A stretch of 56,319 nucleotides of DNA from an uncultured Ruminococcus sp. (GCA_902761375.1 CACWKB010000007.1:1-56319); one strand, 5' to 3'. Shown: positions 8,822-17,366, counted from the stretch's first letter. The notes: generated from the sequence alone by a model not told the origin. A program made the numbers and translations.

Positions 8822-9565
8822 GTGGAACAGCTTGTCAGAGAACCGCTTGGCGGCGGAATATATGTTTTTGTGACCGAAGCACACCATTTTACAACCGATA
8901 CCATCCTGCTCGCTGATTTTTCAAAGCCGGGCAGCGGAAAGCTGTGCGCCGATTTAGGCACAGGCTGCGGCACCATCCCACTGATCTGGCTGCGTGACAA
9001 CCGCAGCGTCACCGTCGACGCCGTGGAGATACAGCCGACGGCGTGCGCTCTCGCGGCGGAGAGCGCGGCATACAATATACTTGACGACAAGATGCACGTC
9101 TACTGCGCCGACATCCGAGACCTCAAGGGCGTATTGCCCTTCGGAAGCTACGATCTGGTGGTCTCAAATCCTCCCTATAAGCCCTTGGGAACCGGCGTAA
9201 GGAACCCAAATAAGTCGAAGCTGACCTCGCGGCACGAAAACGAATGCACGCTCGACGACATCTGCGCCGCAGCCGAGAAGCTGCTGCAGTTCGGCGGACG
9301 GCTGTGCATCTGCCAGCGCCCCGAACGGCTGCCCGACGCACTTGAAAAGATGCGCGCCCACGGGATCGAACCCAAGCTGCTGCGGATGGTTCAGCAGCGC
9401 AAGGGCAAGGAGCCGAAGCTGTTTTTGCTCGAAGGCAGACGCGGCGGCAAAAAGGGCTTTATGAAAACCCTGCCCACACTGTTTATAGAGGACGAGCAGG
9501 GCGGATTCTCACAGGAAATGAAGACGATTTACGGAAGCTACAAGGAGCAGGTGACCGGCGAGTAA
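8822..9565 (+). CDS. TrmN6-like tRNA1(Val) (adenine37-N6)-methyltransferase family protein
   Basis: SAM-dependent N6-adenine methyltransferase, 247 aa, in the YfiC/TrmN6 group. The SAM-binding motif is ADLGTGCGTIPL and the catalytic NPPY motif occurs as VVSNPPYKPLG. The C-terminal part has QRKGKEPKLFLLEGRRGGK, typical of this family in Firmicutes. The start is GTG at 8822 behind a GGGGGCAGG-like site. The next gene, rsmI, begins 65 bp later on the same strand; this family-rsmI neighbourhood is common in Firmicutes. Exact tRNA target is inferred from the family. Confidence 0.85.
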   Translation: MEQLVREPLGGGIYVFVTEAHHFTTDTILLADFSKPGSGKLCADLGTGCGTIPLIWLRDNRSVTVDAVEIQPTACALAAESAAYNILDDKMHVYCADIRDLKGVLPFGSYDLVVSNPPYKPLGTGVRNPNKSKLTSRHENECTLDDICAAAEKLLQFGGRLCICQRPERLPDALEKMRAHGIEPKLLRMVQQRKGKEPKLFLLEGRRGGKKGFMKTLPTLFIEDEQGGFSQEMKTIYGSYKEQVTGE

Positions 9566-9630
9566 TATATGAGAATCTCCGAAAAGAGGCTCATGTAAGC
9601 CCGACTGCTCGGTAAGCAAAAGGTATCATC

Positions 9631-10455
9631 ATGACAGGAATTTTATATGTAACGGGTACGCCGATCGGCAACCTCGGCGACCTCTCTCCCCGGGCGGCTC
9701 AAACGCTCGGGGAGGTTGATTTTATCGCGGCTGAGGACACCAGGGTGACCCTGAAGCTGCTCAACCACCTCGGCATCAAAAAGCCGATGGTGAGCTATTT
9801 TGAACACAATAAGCGCGAGCGCGGCGAGCTGATCGTCAGCCGGATTCTGGCGGGCGAAAGCTGCGCCGTCGTTACCGACGCGGGTATGCCGTGCATCTCC
9901 GACCCCGGCGAGGATCTGGTAAGGCTGTGCGGCGAACGCGGAATAAGGACAGTCGTCGTGCCGGGACCGAGCGCGGTGATCTCGGCGCTGGCGATATCGG
10001 GACTCGAAACCGGACGGTTCTGCTTCGAGGGCTTTTTGAGCGTCAACAAGAAGAGCCGCGCCGAGCACCTTGATTCGCTAAGGAACGAGCGGCGCACCAT
10101 GATTTTTTACGAGGCTCCGCATAAGCTGCCCGCTACCCTGCGCAATCTGCATGAAGCCTTCGGTCAGCGGCGGCTCTCGATCGTCCGCGAGCTCACAAAG
10201 CTGCACGAGGAGGTCATCCGCACGACTACCGCCGAGGCGGTCGAACGCTTCGGCGACGGCAGTCTCAAGGGCGAGCTGGTGCTCGTGCTCGAGGGTGCAA
10301 GGGCGGAAGAGCGCGGCGAGGAGTTCACGCTCGAGCAGGCGGTCGAGCTGGCTAAAAGCCTGATCGACGGCGGCGAAAAGGCGACCGAGGCGGCAAAGCA
10401 GGCGGCTGCCGCGACGGGCTATAAGAAAAACGAGATTTACAGGAAGCTGATATAA
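9631..10455 (+). CDS. rsmI: 16S rRNA (cytidine1402-2'-O)-methyltransferase
   Basis: Methylates the 2'-O of C1402 in the decoding centre of 16S rRNA with SAM. 274 aa. Family marks are LYVTGTPIGNLGDLSPRA at the N-terminus, AAEDTRVTLKLLNHLGI, the VVTDAGMPCISDPG loop and VVPGPSAVISAL. The stop codon abuts the start of folC directly (10455/10456), so the two are translated from one message. Confidence 0.95.
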   Translation: MTGILYVTGTPIGNLGDLSPRAAQTLGEVDFIAAEDTRVTLKLLNHLGIKKPMVSYFEHNKRERGELIVSRILAGESCAVVTDAGMPCISDPGEDLVRLCGERGIRTVVVPGPSAVISALAISGLETGRFCFEGFLSVNKKSRAEHLDSLRNERRTMIFYEAPHKLPATLRNLHEAFGQRRLSIVRELTKLHEEVIRTTTAEAVERFGDGSLKGELVLVLEGARAEERGEEFTLEQAVELAKSLIDGGEKATEAAKQAAAATGYKKNEIYRKLI

Positions 10456-11748
10456 ATGACATATGAACAGGCATTGCAGCGCATACACTCGCTGCTGACC
10501 TTCGGCTCGCGCCCCGGACTTGACAGGATGCGCGAGCTGCTGAAAAGAATGGGCGACCCTCAGGACAGGCTGCGGTATATCCATGTAGCCGGAACCAACG
10601 GCAAGGGCTCGGTCTGCGCCATGCTCTCAGCCGTGCTGAAGGCGGCGGGCTATAAGACCGGGCTGTTCATCTCGCCCTATATAACCGATTTCCGCGAGCG
10701 CATCCAGATCGACAATGTGATGATCTCGGAGGATACCCTTGCCGAGGCGGTCGAGCAAACCTTTCCCCTGATCGAGCAGCTTCGCTCGGAGGGGATAATC
10801 ATCACCGAATTCGAGTATGTCAACGCGCTGGAGTTTTATATCCACGCGAACGCCGGCTGCGACGTGGTGGTGCTCGAAACCGGAATGGGCGGTCTGCTCG
10901 ACTGTACGAACGTGATCAAGCCGCCGCTGTGCGCGGTGATCACCGTAATCGGGCTCGACCACACCGCGATACTCGGCGATACCGTCGAGAAGATCTCCGC
11001 CCAGAAGTGCGGTATCATCAAAAGCGGCTCGCGCGCCGTGACCTCGGCTCAGTGTGACGAGGCTATGGCTGTGATAGAAAAAACCGCCGCGGAACGCGCT
11101 GTTCCGCTCAGAAAGGCGGAGGATATCAGAATCGAAACGCTCGGCTCCGACCTGCGCGGCAGCAGGTTCGTTTACGGAGGACAGGAGCTGTTTTTGCCGC
11201 TCGCGGGCGGTCATCAGCTCGATAACGCAAGAACCGCGCTGGCGGCGATAGAAACGCTCAACGAAAGCGGAGCGCTGACTGTTAATATGGAGGCGGTCGC
11301 CGAGGGAATGGCGAGGGCGGTCAATCCGGCGAGGCTCGAGCTTCTCGGAGAGGAGCCCGTTGTGCTGCTCGACGGCGCGCACAACCCCAACGGGATCGAG
11401 GCCTTGCAGCGCGCGATAAAGGAATATCTCGATAGCCGTGAGCTCATCTGCGTGATGGGTATGCTCGCCGATAAGGACGTCGACAGCTCGATATCACTGC
11501 TGAGCGGACTTTTCCGCGAGATCATCGCGGTCCCCGTAAATAACCCGAGAGCGCTGGGCGCTGAGGCGCTCGCCGAAAAATGCCGCGCTCAGGGGATAAA
11601 GGCGCGTTCGTTCGGAAGCGCGGAGGAGGGCTTTGACGAGGCGTACGCCGCCGCCCGCGAGATCGGAGGCGCGGTGCTCGTCTGCGGCTCGCTGTACCTC
11701 GCCGGAGAGCTCAGACCTTATATCATCAGTTTTTTGCAGCAGGCGTGA
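10456..11748 (+). CDS. folC: Bifunctional folylpolyglutamate synthase / dihydrofolate synthase
   Basis: Mur-ligase-fold enzyme that adds glutamate to dihydropteroate and to folates. 430 aa. The N-terminal signature HVAGTNGKGSVCAML holds the ATP loop. GLFISPYITDFRERIQ, the ETGMGGLLDCTNVI motif, LDHTAILGDTVEKIS and LLDGAHNPNGIEAL follow in the family order. The start lies directly after the rsmI stop. No other folate genes are nearby. No clear terminator follows; the next 390 bp hold repeats. Confidence 0.95.
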   Translation: MTYEQALQRIHSLLTFGSRPGLDRMRELLKRMGDPQDRLRYIHVAGTNGKGSVCAMLSAVLKAAGYKTGLFISPYITDFRERIQIDNVMISEDTLAEAVEQTFPLIEQLRSEGIIITEFEYVNALEFYIHANAGCDVVVLETGMGGLLDCTNVIKPPLCAVITVIGLDHTAILGDTVEKISAQKCGIIKSGSRAVTSAQCDEAMAVIEKTAAERAVPLRKAEDIRIETLGSDLRGSRFVYGGQELFLPLAGGHQLDNARTALAAIETLNESGALTVNMEAVAEGMARAVNPARLELLGEEPVVLLDGAHNPNGIEALQRAIKEYLDSRELICVMGMLADKDVDSSISLLSGLFREIIAVPVNNPRALGAEALAEKCRAQGIKARSFGSAEEGFDEAYAAAREIGGAVLVCGSLYLAGELRPYIISFLQQA

Positions 11749-11832
11749 CAACGCAGACCGCCTGCGTATTGCGCTGTAGCTGAAAAGCCTTCTTTAGGTA
11801 ATATACAGTTCATCAGCGAGAAACGTCCGCGC

Positions 11833-11880
11833 CCCCTCAGTCGCGCCCCGGCGCGACAGCTCCCCCTGCGCAGGGGAGCC
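11833..11880. repeat. CCCCTCAGTCGCG double-hairpin repeat, copy 1
   Basis: CCCCTCAGTCGCG, then a GTCGCG/CGCGAC hairpin, ACA-less link, and a GCTCCCC...GGGGAGC hairpin. The second copy is at 25399-25445. Loops and arm lengths differ but the order and the CTCAGTCGCG lead are kept. From memory, similar elements are frequent in gut Firmicutes genomes; this is not searched. Confidence 0.6.
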
Positions 11881-11892
11881 TTTTCCGTGACA

Positions 11893-12075
11893 GCATACTT
11901 TTATTAATAGATTCAAAAAAAAGGTCAATTATTTTCTCCAAACGCATGGTATCAATGACCTTATATAATATGGCATACTTTTATTTTGATTCAGAAAAAG
12001 GTTAATTGTTTTCTCCAAACGTATGGTATCAATGACCTTCTCTATAATGGCATACTTTTCTTAATAGATTCTTTA
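11893..12075. repeat. Tandem ~80-bp repeat (2.3 copies) upstream of the spoIIA operon
   Basis: Units start with GCATACTTTT at 11893, 11973 and 12050, giving periods of 80 and 77 bp; the third unit is partial. Each full unit carries inverted arms AAGGTCA / TGACCTT around TTTTCTCCAAACG. In unit 2 the left arm is AAGGTTA, which still pairs as a G-T wobble. Each full unit ends in TATAAT. No function is established. They lie between folC and the sporulation operon. Confidence 0.7.
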
Positions 12076-12092
12076 AAAAGACAAAGTTTTTG

Positions 12093-12130
12093 GGCTATAC
12101 CGATTATTATATTGGTATAGCCTATTTTTT
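12093..12130 (+). terminator. Intrinsic-terminator-like hairpin directly before spoIIAA
   Basis: GGCTATACC (12093-12101) and GGTATAGCC (12114-12122) form a perfect 9-bp stem, followed by TATTTTTTT. The spoIIAA ribosome site CGGAGG begins right after the T run. It should end transcripts arriving from folC, or act as an attenuator for the operon. Confidence 0.7.
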
Positions 12131-12143
12131 TCGGAGGTTTTAC

Positions 12144-12443
12144 ATGAAAACGGAATACAAGAATAATGTGCTCACCGCCTTTATCGACGGCGAGATCGAC
12201 CACGACAGCGCGGTCAGGATACGCGCCCGCGTGGACGGCGCGGCTCAGACGCTGCGTCCGAGGCTGCTGTGCCTCGACTTTTCGGGGGTCAGCTTCATGG
12301 ACTCGTCGGGCGTCGGACTTGTGATGGGACGCTACCGCCAGATGCAGCTTTTGGGCGGCTCGCTGCGCGTGGTGAATATCCCCGACAGACTGTATCGGAT
12401 TTTTGAGCTTTCGGGGCTCGGAGAGCTGGGGGTGCTGAGATGA
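12144..12443 (+). CDS. spoIIAA: Anti-sigma-F factor antagonist SpoIIAA
   Basis: STAS-domain protein of 99 aa. In its unphosphorylated form it frees sigma F from SpoIIAB in the forespore. The phosphorylation site sits in SFMDSSGVGLVMGRY. The start is placed at MKTEYKNN because CGGAGG lies 7-8 bases before it; an upstream ATG at 12090 lies inside the hairpin. The stop overlaps the spoIIAB start by 4 bp. The operon order spoIIAA-spoIIAB-sigF is the standard one, which makes the call secure. Confidence 0.95.
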   Translation: MKTEYKNNVLTAFIDGEIDHDSAVRIRARVDGAAQTLRPRLLCLDFSGVSFMDSSGVGLVMGRYRQMQLLGGSLRVVNIPDRLYRIFELSGLGELGVLR

Positions 12444-12883
12444 AAAAGAATACTGTCAATGAAATGAAGCTGAGCTTTCCGTCAAAAAGCGTCAACGAAG
12501 CCTTTGCGCGGGCTGCGGTGGCGGCGTTCGTCATGGGGCTCGACCCCACCGTCGGCGAGCTGAGCGACCTCAAAACCGCGGTCAGCGAGGCGGTCACCAA
12601 CTGCATCGTTCACGGCTACCGCCGCGAGAGCGGAGTAATCTACATAAACGGCGCGATCTATGAGGACAAGCGCACGGTCATCACGGTCAGGGACAAGGGC
12701 GTAGGCATCGCCGACGTAAAGCAGGCGATGCAGCCGCTGTTCACGACCTCTCCCGACGAGGAGCGCGCGGGCTTGGGCTTTGCGGTCATGCAGAGCTTCT
12801 GCGACAGGGTGCGCGTGCGCTCGACCCCGGGCAGAGGAACCTCCGTGACCCTTGAAAAGCAGCTCGGAAAGCATGACGAATGA
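12440..12883 (+). CDS. spoIIAB: Anti-sigma-F factor SpoIIAB
   Basis: GHKL-fold serine kinase of 147 aa that binds and holds sigma F and phosphorylates SpoIIAA. The ATP site is seen in SEAVTNCIVHGY (N box), VRDKGVGIADV (G1 box) and GLGFAVMQSF (G2 box). It overlaps spoIIAA by 4 bp and sigF by 11 bp, indicating coupled translation that would keep partner amounts balanced. Confidence 0.95.
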   Translation: MKKNTVNEMKLSFPSKSVNEAFARAAVAAFVMGLDPTVGELSDLKTAVSEAVTNCIVHGYRRESGVIYINGAIYEDKRTVITVRDKGVGIADVKQAMQPLFTTSPDEERAGLGFAVMQSFCDRVRVRSTPGRGTSVTLEKQLGKHDE

Positions 12884-13532
12884 GGAGAAAAACCGCTTCG
12901 CCGCCGAGAACCTCGGGCTCGTACACGCCCTCTGCAAGCGCTTTGAGGGCAAGGGCATCGAGTACGAGGAGCTCTACGGAGCGGCGTGCCTGGGGCTGAG
13001 CAAGGCGATCGACCGCTTTGAGCCGCAAAGGGGGCTCAAATTCTCGACCTACGCCTTTCCCGTCATCATCGGTGAGCTCAAACGGCTGTTCCGCGACGGC
13101 GGCGCGGTACACGTCAGCCGAGGGATGCGCGAGCTCTCGCTGAAGATCAGCCGCCTAAACAGCGACCACCTGAACAGAACCGGCGAGGAGCTCACGGCGG
13201 CGCAGCTCTCGGAAATGCTCGGGGCGAGCGCGGAGGAGGTATGCGAGGCGCTGATGTGCAGCCAGGCGCCGATCTCGCTCACGGTCGACGACGACAGCGG
13301 CGAAGCCCAGCTCGAGATCCCCGAGGAGGGCATCGAGGAAAGGCTGACCGCAAGGCTGAGCCTGCGTCAGGCACTCGACGAACTCGGTGAGCGCGACAAA
13401 AAAATAATCCGCCTGCGTTATTACAAAGGCAAAACGCAGACGGAGGTAGGTAAAATTCTCGAAATGTCTCAGGTTCAGGTCAGCCGCAGAGAGAAGAAGA
13501 TACTTTTTCTCCTGCGCGAAAAGTTAGGCTGA
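12873..13532 (+). CDS. sigF: Forespore RNA polymerase sigma-F factor
   Basis: Sporulation sigma factor, 219 aa. Region 2 contains YEELYGAACLGLSKAIDRFEPQRGLKFSTYAFPVIIGELKR. Region 3 holds VSRGMRELSLKI. Region 4 ends with a helix-turn-helix, YKGKTQTEVGKILEMSQVQVSR. ATG 12873 is chosen: it overlaps the spoIIAB end and has GGAAAG upstream. No spoVA genes follow; the next genes lie on the opposite strand and converge with a 3-bp gap. Confidence 0.94.
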   Translation: MTNEEKNRFAAENLGLVHALCKRFEGKGIEYEELYGAACLGLSKAIDRFEPQRGLKFSTYAFPVIIGELKRLFRDGGAVHVSRGMRELSLKISRLNSDHLNRTGEELTAAQLSEMLGASAEEVCEALMCSQAPISLTVDDDSGEAQLEIPEEGIEERLTARLSLRQALDELGERDKKIIRLRYYKGKTQTEVGKILEMSQVQVSRREKKILFLLREKLG

Positions 13533-13535
13533 GGC

Positions 13536-14237
13536 TCATCTGGACGTGTGACCGCCGTTATAGGGCGGCTGATAGTTGTAGGGCGGATAAACGTGCGGCG
13601 GATTGGGCGCGCTGCGCGGAATGCGCGGCTGTCTGCCGATAGCGTAGATCAGAGCGCCTACGGCAACGAGCTGGATCGCGGCGTAGTAGGCCCATGTCTC
13701 AACGGCGCTGATTATGTTTTCAACGGCGGTGAAGCTCGACATACCCGAAAAGTTGCTGACAGACGTGATAGACAGGAACACCGTGGCGGTCAGGAAAAGC
13801 AGCACGGCGCCGATTATTCCCATGACCTTGTTCCTGAGCAGCAGGAAGCCGTCAAGCGCCAAGAGCAGATAGGCGAGGAAGAGGAACACGTATCTCACCA
13901 GATAAGCATAGGTAAAGCCGTCGGCGTAGCTGAAATAACCGACCATGCTGATTATATGGAGTATCAATGCGACCAATGCCGCGAGAGCCAAAACCGCAAA
14001 GCCCGCCGGATAGATAAAGGTGAGCTTGTTGCCCGCGGCGAGCCTGACGCCGATGATCAGCACCAAAATGCCGATCAAGTCAGGCAGGGTATACACCAGA
14101 ATATTTTCCGCGTAGTTGATAGTCCATCCCTGTACCGCACCGCGGATATAGAAGAGCAGGTCGCTCGACGTGTTCAGAAGCAGCGCGAGGATAAAGATTA
14201 TCATCGCAATAATGGATGTGATTTTTGTTTTTTTCAT
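13536..14237 (-). CDS. Multi-pass membrane protein, tandem paralog 3 of 3
   Basis: Function not recognised. About 233 aa with roughly six hydrophobic spans and a Pro/Tyr-rich cytoplasmic-looking tail (PPHVYPPYNYQPPYNGG). It shares with the next two genes the opening KKTKI-S-IAM-FIL, the VGVRLAAGNK-like loop, the LLALDGFLLL segment with a following GIIGA, and the ending YAIGR. The start is taken at ATG 14237 (a GTG at 14246 is possible). Its leader AGTGAGTGAAGCAAATG is identical to that of the next paralog, so the duplication included the translation start region. Confidence 0.75.
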   Translation of the reverse strand: MKKTKITSIIAMIIFILALLLNTSSDLLFYIRGAVQGWTINYAENILVYTLPDLIGILVLIIGVRLAAGNKLTFIYPAGFAVLALAALVALILHIISMVGYFSYADGFTYAYLVRYVFLFLAYLLLALDGFLLLRNKVMGIIGAVLLFLTATVFLSITSVSNFSGMSSFTAVENIISAVETWAYYAAIQLVAVGALIYAIGRQPRIPRSAPNPPHVYPPYNYQPPYNGGHTSR

Positions 14238-14263
14238 TTGCTTCACTCACTTTCTTTTATAGG

Positions 14264-14902
14264 TTAAATATATTTGTTTTTGCTTTTAGCAGGTCTGCCG
14301 ATAGCATACAGCAGCGCGCCGGCGCCGATCAGCTCTATCGAGCTGTAGAACGACCAAAAATAGATGCTGTCGCTCACGGCTTCCGAGGTGAAGCCGACGC
14401 TCTGTATAATATTGCGCAACTCGATCACAAAGAACACAAAAGAGATCAAAAGCAGCAGCGCGGCTCCTATGATACCGAGCGCCTTGCTTTTGAGCAGAAG
14501 GAAACCGTCGAGCGCAAGAAGGATGAACGCTATCATCATGAGCGCGCACCTGATTACATTGGGCACAATAACGCTGTTGATTTCATTGGCGTACTGATAA
14601 TAAGCGATAAGGTTTCTCACAAAAAGCACCAAGCTTATCGCATACTCGATAAACAGGATCACAAAGCCTATAGGATAAACAACGGTGACCGTGTTTCCCG
14701 CCGCAAGCTTTACTCCGACTATCAGCACAATAGCGCCTAAAATCCCGGGCAGGGTATAAAGCAGGATATCGACCGCATAGTTTGTCATGGCTTGCGCCGA
14801 AATACTGTCGACATAGTAGATGATCTCGTTCACCAGATCGCACAGCATCGAAAGGATAAAGAGTACCATTGCGATGGTCGACATTATCTTCGTTTTTTTC
14901 AT
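14264..14902 (-). CDS. Multi-pass membrane protein, tandem paralog 2 of 3
   Basis: Paralog of both neighbours, about 212 aa, several membrane spans. Shared pieces are MKKTKIMSTIAM, the VGVKLAAGN loop, LLALDGFLLL, GIIGAALLLL and the end YAIGRPAKSK. The likely start is ATG 14902, with a GTG 9 bp upstream as alternative. It begins about 31 bp after the first paralog ends and is followed by the third after about 26 bp, so the three form one operon. No known domain is recognised. Confidence 0.75.
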   Translation of the reverse strand: MKKTKIMSTIAMVLFILSMLCDLVNEIIYYVDSISAQAMTNYAVDILLYTLPGILGAIVLIVGVKLAAGNTVTVVYPIGFVILFIEYAISLVLFVRNLIAYYQYANEINSVIVPNVIRCALMMIAFILLALDGFLLLKSKALGIIGAALLLLISFVFFVIELRNIIQSVGFTSEAVSDSIYFWSFYSSIELIGAGALLYAIGRPAKSKNKYI

Positions 14903-14933
14903 TTGCTTCACTCACTTTGCTCCAGAGGAAAAT

Positions 14934-15566
14934 TTATTGGCTTTTGCTTTTAGCAGGTCTGCCGACAGCGTATATCAGCGCGCCGATTGCAAGGGAGGTC
15001 AGCCCCACTACATAGGCGATCTGATAGATATACAGCAGGATATAGCCGGAACCTTTAGCCATTTGACCCAACGCCAAAAGCAAGGCTCCGCTGTCACCGG
15101 AATTCATTTTTTTCAGGTTCGTGACCGAGTACAGCAGCAGCGCTCCGCCGAAAATGCCCATGAGCCTGAGCCGCGGACACAAAAAGCCGTCAAGCGCGAC
15201 GAGCAGCATACCGACCGCCATCGCCGCCCAAAAGGCGAAATATTCGGTTTTTCCGCCTGACGAGCCCGAAAAGCCTCCGATCACAGCCAAGGAAACCGGA
15301 GCGATCATCAGGATCAAAAAGCCGCTCGGGTAGATCACCCTGTCTCTGCCCCGGGCGTGGAGCCTGACTCCGATGATCGCCATGATCAGCCCGAAAAGCA
15401 TCGGGAGCTCAAAGGTCAGCACATCCCTGACTATCGTCACATAGTCAGCCGAACCGCCGTAATCGAAGAGCAGCACATAACGCATAGTTTCCGAGACCGC
15501 CATCGCAAAAAGCGACAGTATAAAAAACGCCATAGCGACCGTGGACATAACCCTTGCTCTTTTCAT
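14934..15566 (-). CDS. Multi-pass membrane protein, tandem paralog 1 of 3
   Basis: First gene of the paralog operon, 210 aa, with about six membrane spans. It keeps MKRARVMSTVAMAFFILSL, GVRLHARGRD, LVALDGFLCPRLRLMGIFGGALL and the end YAVGRPAKSK. It is the most diverged member. GAAGGGAG lies 8 bases before the ATG, a better ribosome site than its two copies have. Role unknown. Confidence 0.78.
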   Translation of the reverse strand: MKRARVMSTVAMAFFILSLFAMAVSETMRYVLLFDYGGSADYVTIVRDVLTFELPMLFGLIMAIIGVRLHARGRDRVIYPSGFLILMIAPVSLAVIGGFSGSSGGKTEYFAFWAAMAVGMLLVALDGFLCPRLRLMGIFGGALLLYSVTNLKKMNSGDSGALLLALGQMAKGSGYILLYIYQIAYVVGLTSLAIGALIYAVGRPAKSKSQ

Positions 15567-15630
15567 CCCATCAACTCCCTTCTAAGAATAAATATACCAA
15601 TTTTCACGGCAAAAAGCAATAGCTTTTTAA

Positions 15631-15661
15631 AAAAACACCGCCGGTGCTCCGACGGTGTTTT
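15631..15661 (-). terminator. Terminator of the purine permease gene
   Basis: AAACACCG / CGGTGTTT inverted arms around a short GC-rich loop; on the minus strand they are followed by a T run. It lies 20 bp past the permease stop. Confidence 0.8.
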
Positions 15662-15680
15662 GCATTATTATTAAGTGATC

Positions 15681-17141
15681 TTACGAGGATACCCCGAGGA
15701 TCATTGTCACGATCCTGACGACAAAGAGCGCGAACGCGACCCACATTACGGGGTGGATGTCCTTGATCTTGCCCATGATGACCTTGAGGATGACCCAGGA
15801 GATGATGCCGAACATGATGCCGTTGGCGATGGAGTAGGTGAAGGGCATCATGATGATGGCAAAGAAGCCGCCTACGGTGTCGGCGATATCGGAGCTGAAG
15901 TCCATCTTGGTGACGTTCTTGAGCATCAGCAGACCGACGAAAACAAGCGCGGGAGTCGTCGCAAAGGACGGGATCGCAAGGAAGATCGGGTACAGCGGAA
16001 GCGCGAGCAGGAACAGCACCGCGGAGGTCAGAGCGGTGAGACCGGTCTTGCCGCCCTCGGCAACGCCGGTGGTGGATTCAACATAAGAGGTTACGGTCGA
16101 GGTACCGAGCATGGAACCGCCGACGGTACCGATAGCGTCAGCCATCAGCGCGCGGCCGACTCTGGGCAGCTCGCCGTTCTTGTCGAGCAGATTGCCCTCC
16201 TGAGCAACGCCGATGAGGGTGCCGACGGTGTCGAACAGGTCAACGAACAGGAACGCGAACACGATGACGGCGAAGTTCACCGCGTGAGAAGCCACATATG
16301 CGAAATCAAACTTGAAGAAGGTCTCGGTAGCCATCGTCTGCAGGGGAGAGAATACGGTGTAGTTGCTGAAATCAGGCAGTACGGACATCATGCCCTGAGA
16401 GGGATCGGGAACATACCAGCCGGTGAGCTGGGCGACGATACCGAGTACCCAGGTGGACAGAACGCCGATCAGAATAGCGCCCTTGACCTTGAAGTGCCAC
16501 AGCGCGGCAATGACAAGAATGCCGACAAACGCCAGAACTACGGGAGCGGAGCCGATGTTGCCGAACTTGACAAGCGTGGATGAGGATACGCCTACGCCCT
16601 CAAAGGGAACCAGGTCATGGGGCTGCGGGAACGAGCCGTCCTTCATCGCGGTCATGGCGTCGCTGCCTACGATGGTAGCGCCCTTGAGACCGACGATGAC
16701 GATGAACAGACCGATACCTGCGGAGATACCGAGCTTGAGGTTCTTAGGCACCTTGTTTACCAGGGTCTCGCGGAACTTGAAGATCGAGAGAATGATAAAG
16801 ATGATACCTTCTACGAGAATAGCGGTCAGCGCGACCCTCCAGGGGTCCTTGACGCCCTCGGCGGAAAGCTGTGTGCAGACCGTATACGCGAAGTAGGCGT
16901 TGAGTCCCATTCCCGAGGCAAGCACGACGGGATAATTGGCGTAGAAAGCCATGATCATCGTCGCAAACGCAGCGGAAACGGCAGTCGCGGCAAAGATAGC
17001 CTGCGCCGGCATTCCGGACGCGGACAGGATGCTCGGATTAACTGCCAAAATGTACGCCATTGCCAAGAAAGTGGTTATACCGGCAATAATCTCGGTCCTG
17101 ACATTAGTGCCGTTAGCCTTCAATTTGAATAGTTTTTCCAA
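15681..17141 (-). CDS. pbuG: NCS2/AzgA-type guanine-hypoxanthine permease
   Basis: Purine base importer of 486 aa with about 12-14 membrane spans, AzgA/PbuG group. Marks are GITTFLAMAYILAVNPSIL at the N-terminus, VVLASGMGLNAYFAYTVC, the ISAGIGLFIVIVGLKGA segment and FLFVDLFDTVGTLIGVAQ. The promoter at 17190-17218 has a short leader. No purine riboswitch was found in it, which is notable because pbuG genes in Bacilli often carry one. Substrate choice between guanine and hypoxanthine, or adenine, cannot be set from sequence. Confidence 0.92.
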   Translation of the reverse strand: MEKLFKLKANGTNVRTEIIAGITTFLAMAYILAVNPSILSASGMPAQAIFAATAVSAAFATMIMAFYANYPVVLASGMGLNAYFAYTVCTQLSAEGVKDPWRVALTAILVEGIIFIILSIFKFRETLVNKVPKNLKLGISAGIGLFIVIVGLKGATIVGSDAMTAMKDGSFPQPHDLVPFEGVGVSSSTLVKFGNIGSAPVVLAFVGILVIAALWHFKVKGAILIGVLSTWVLGIVAQLTGWYVPDPSQGMMSVLPDFSNYTVFSPLQTMATETFFKFDFAYVASHAVNFAVIVFAFLFVDLFDTVGTLIGVAQEGNLLDKNGELPRVGRALMADAIGTVGGSMLGTSTVTSYVESTTGVAEGGKTGLTALTSAVLFLLALPLYPIFLAIPSFATTPALVFVGLLMLKNVTKMDFSSDIADTVGGFFAIIMMPFTYSIANGIMFGIISWVILKVIMGKIKDIHPVMWVAFALFVVRIVTMILGVSS

Positions 17142-17189
17142 AATGATTGTTCCTCCTCATGAAATATTGAAAATTTCTTTTCAGCATAT

Positions 17190-17218
17190 ATTATAAACAC
17201 AACACATAATATTTACAA
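17190..17218 (-). promoter_or_regulatory. Promoter of the purine permease
   Basis: Minus strand: TTGTAA (17213-17218), 17-bp spacer, TATAAT (17190-17195). Confidence 0.7.
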
Positions 17219-17337
17219 TACCTTATTGGAATTATGTCGAAATTGTAACAAATTTGTCTTACGGTATTAGGCTTTGCGCCGATTCTTCTCAGGCGGATAA
17301 AAAACGATCCCTTTTCGCCCGATTCGCACCTCTCTGC

Positions 17338-17366
17338 TTGACATCCTCTTTTTTCTACAATATAAT
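17338..17366 (+). promoter_or_regulatory. Consensus sigma-A promoter of the membrane glycosyltransferase
   Basis: Exact TTGACA (17338-17343), 17-bp spacer, exact TATAAT (17361-17366). A small GGGCAGATTTGCCC hairpin follows in the leader. Confidence 0.85.

Noticed and set aside
15675..16583. Long plus-strand frame (302 aa) opposite the purine permease
   Set aside because: Antisense shadow of a clear transporter; composition is Asp/Glu/His-rich, typical of antisense reading of membrane segments.
17142..17300. Purine riboswitch upstream of the permease
   Set aside because: None of the conserved loop sequences of the purine aptamer occurs in the short leader; same result before purC.
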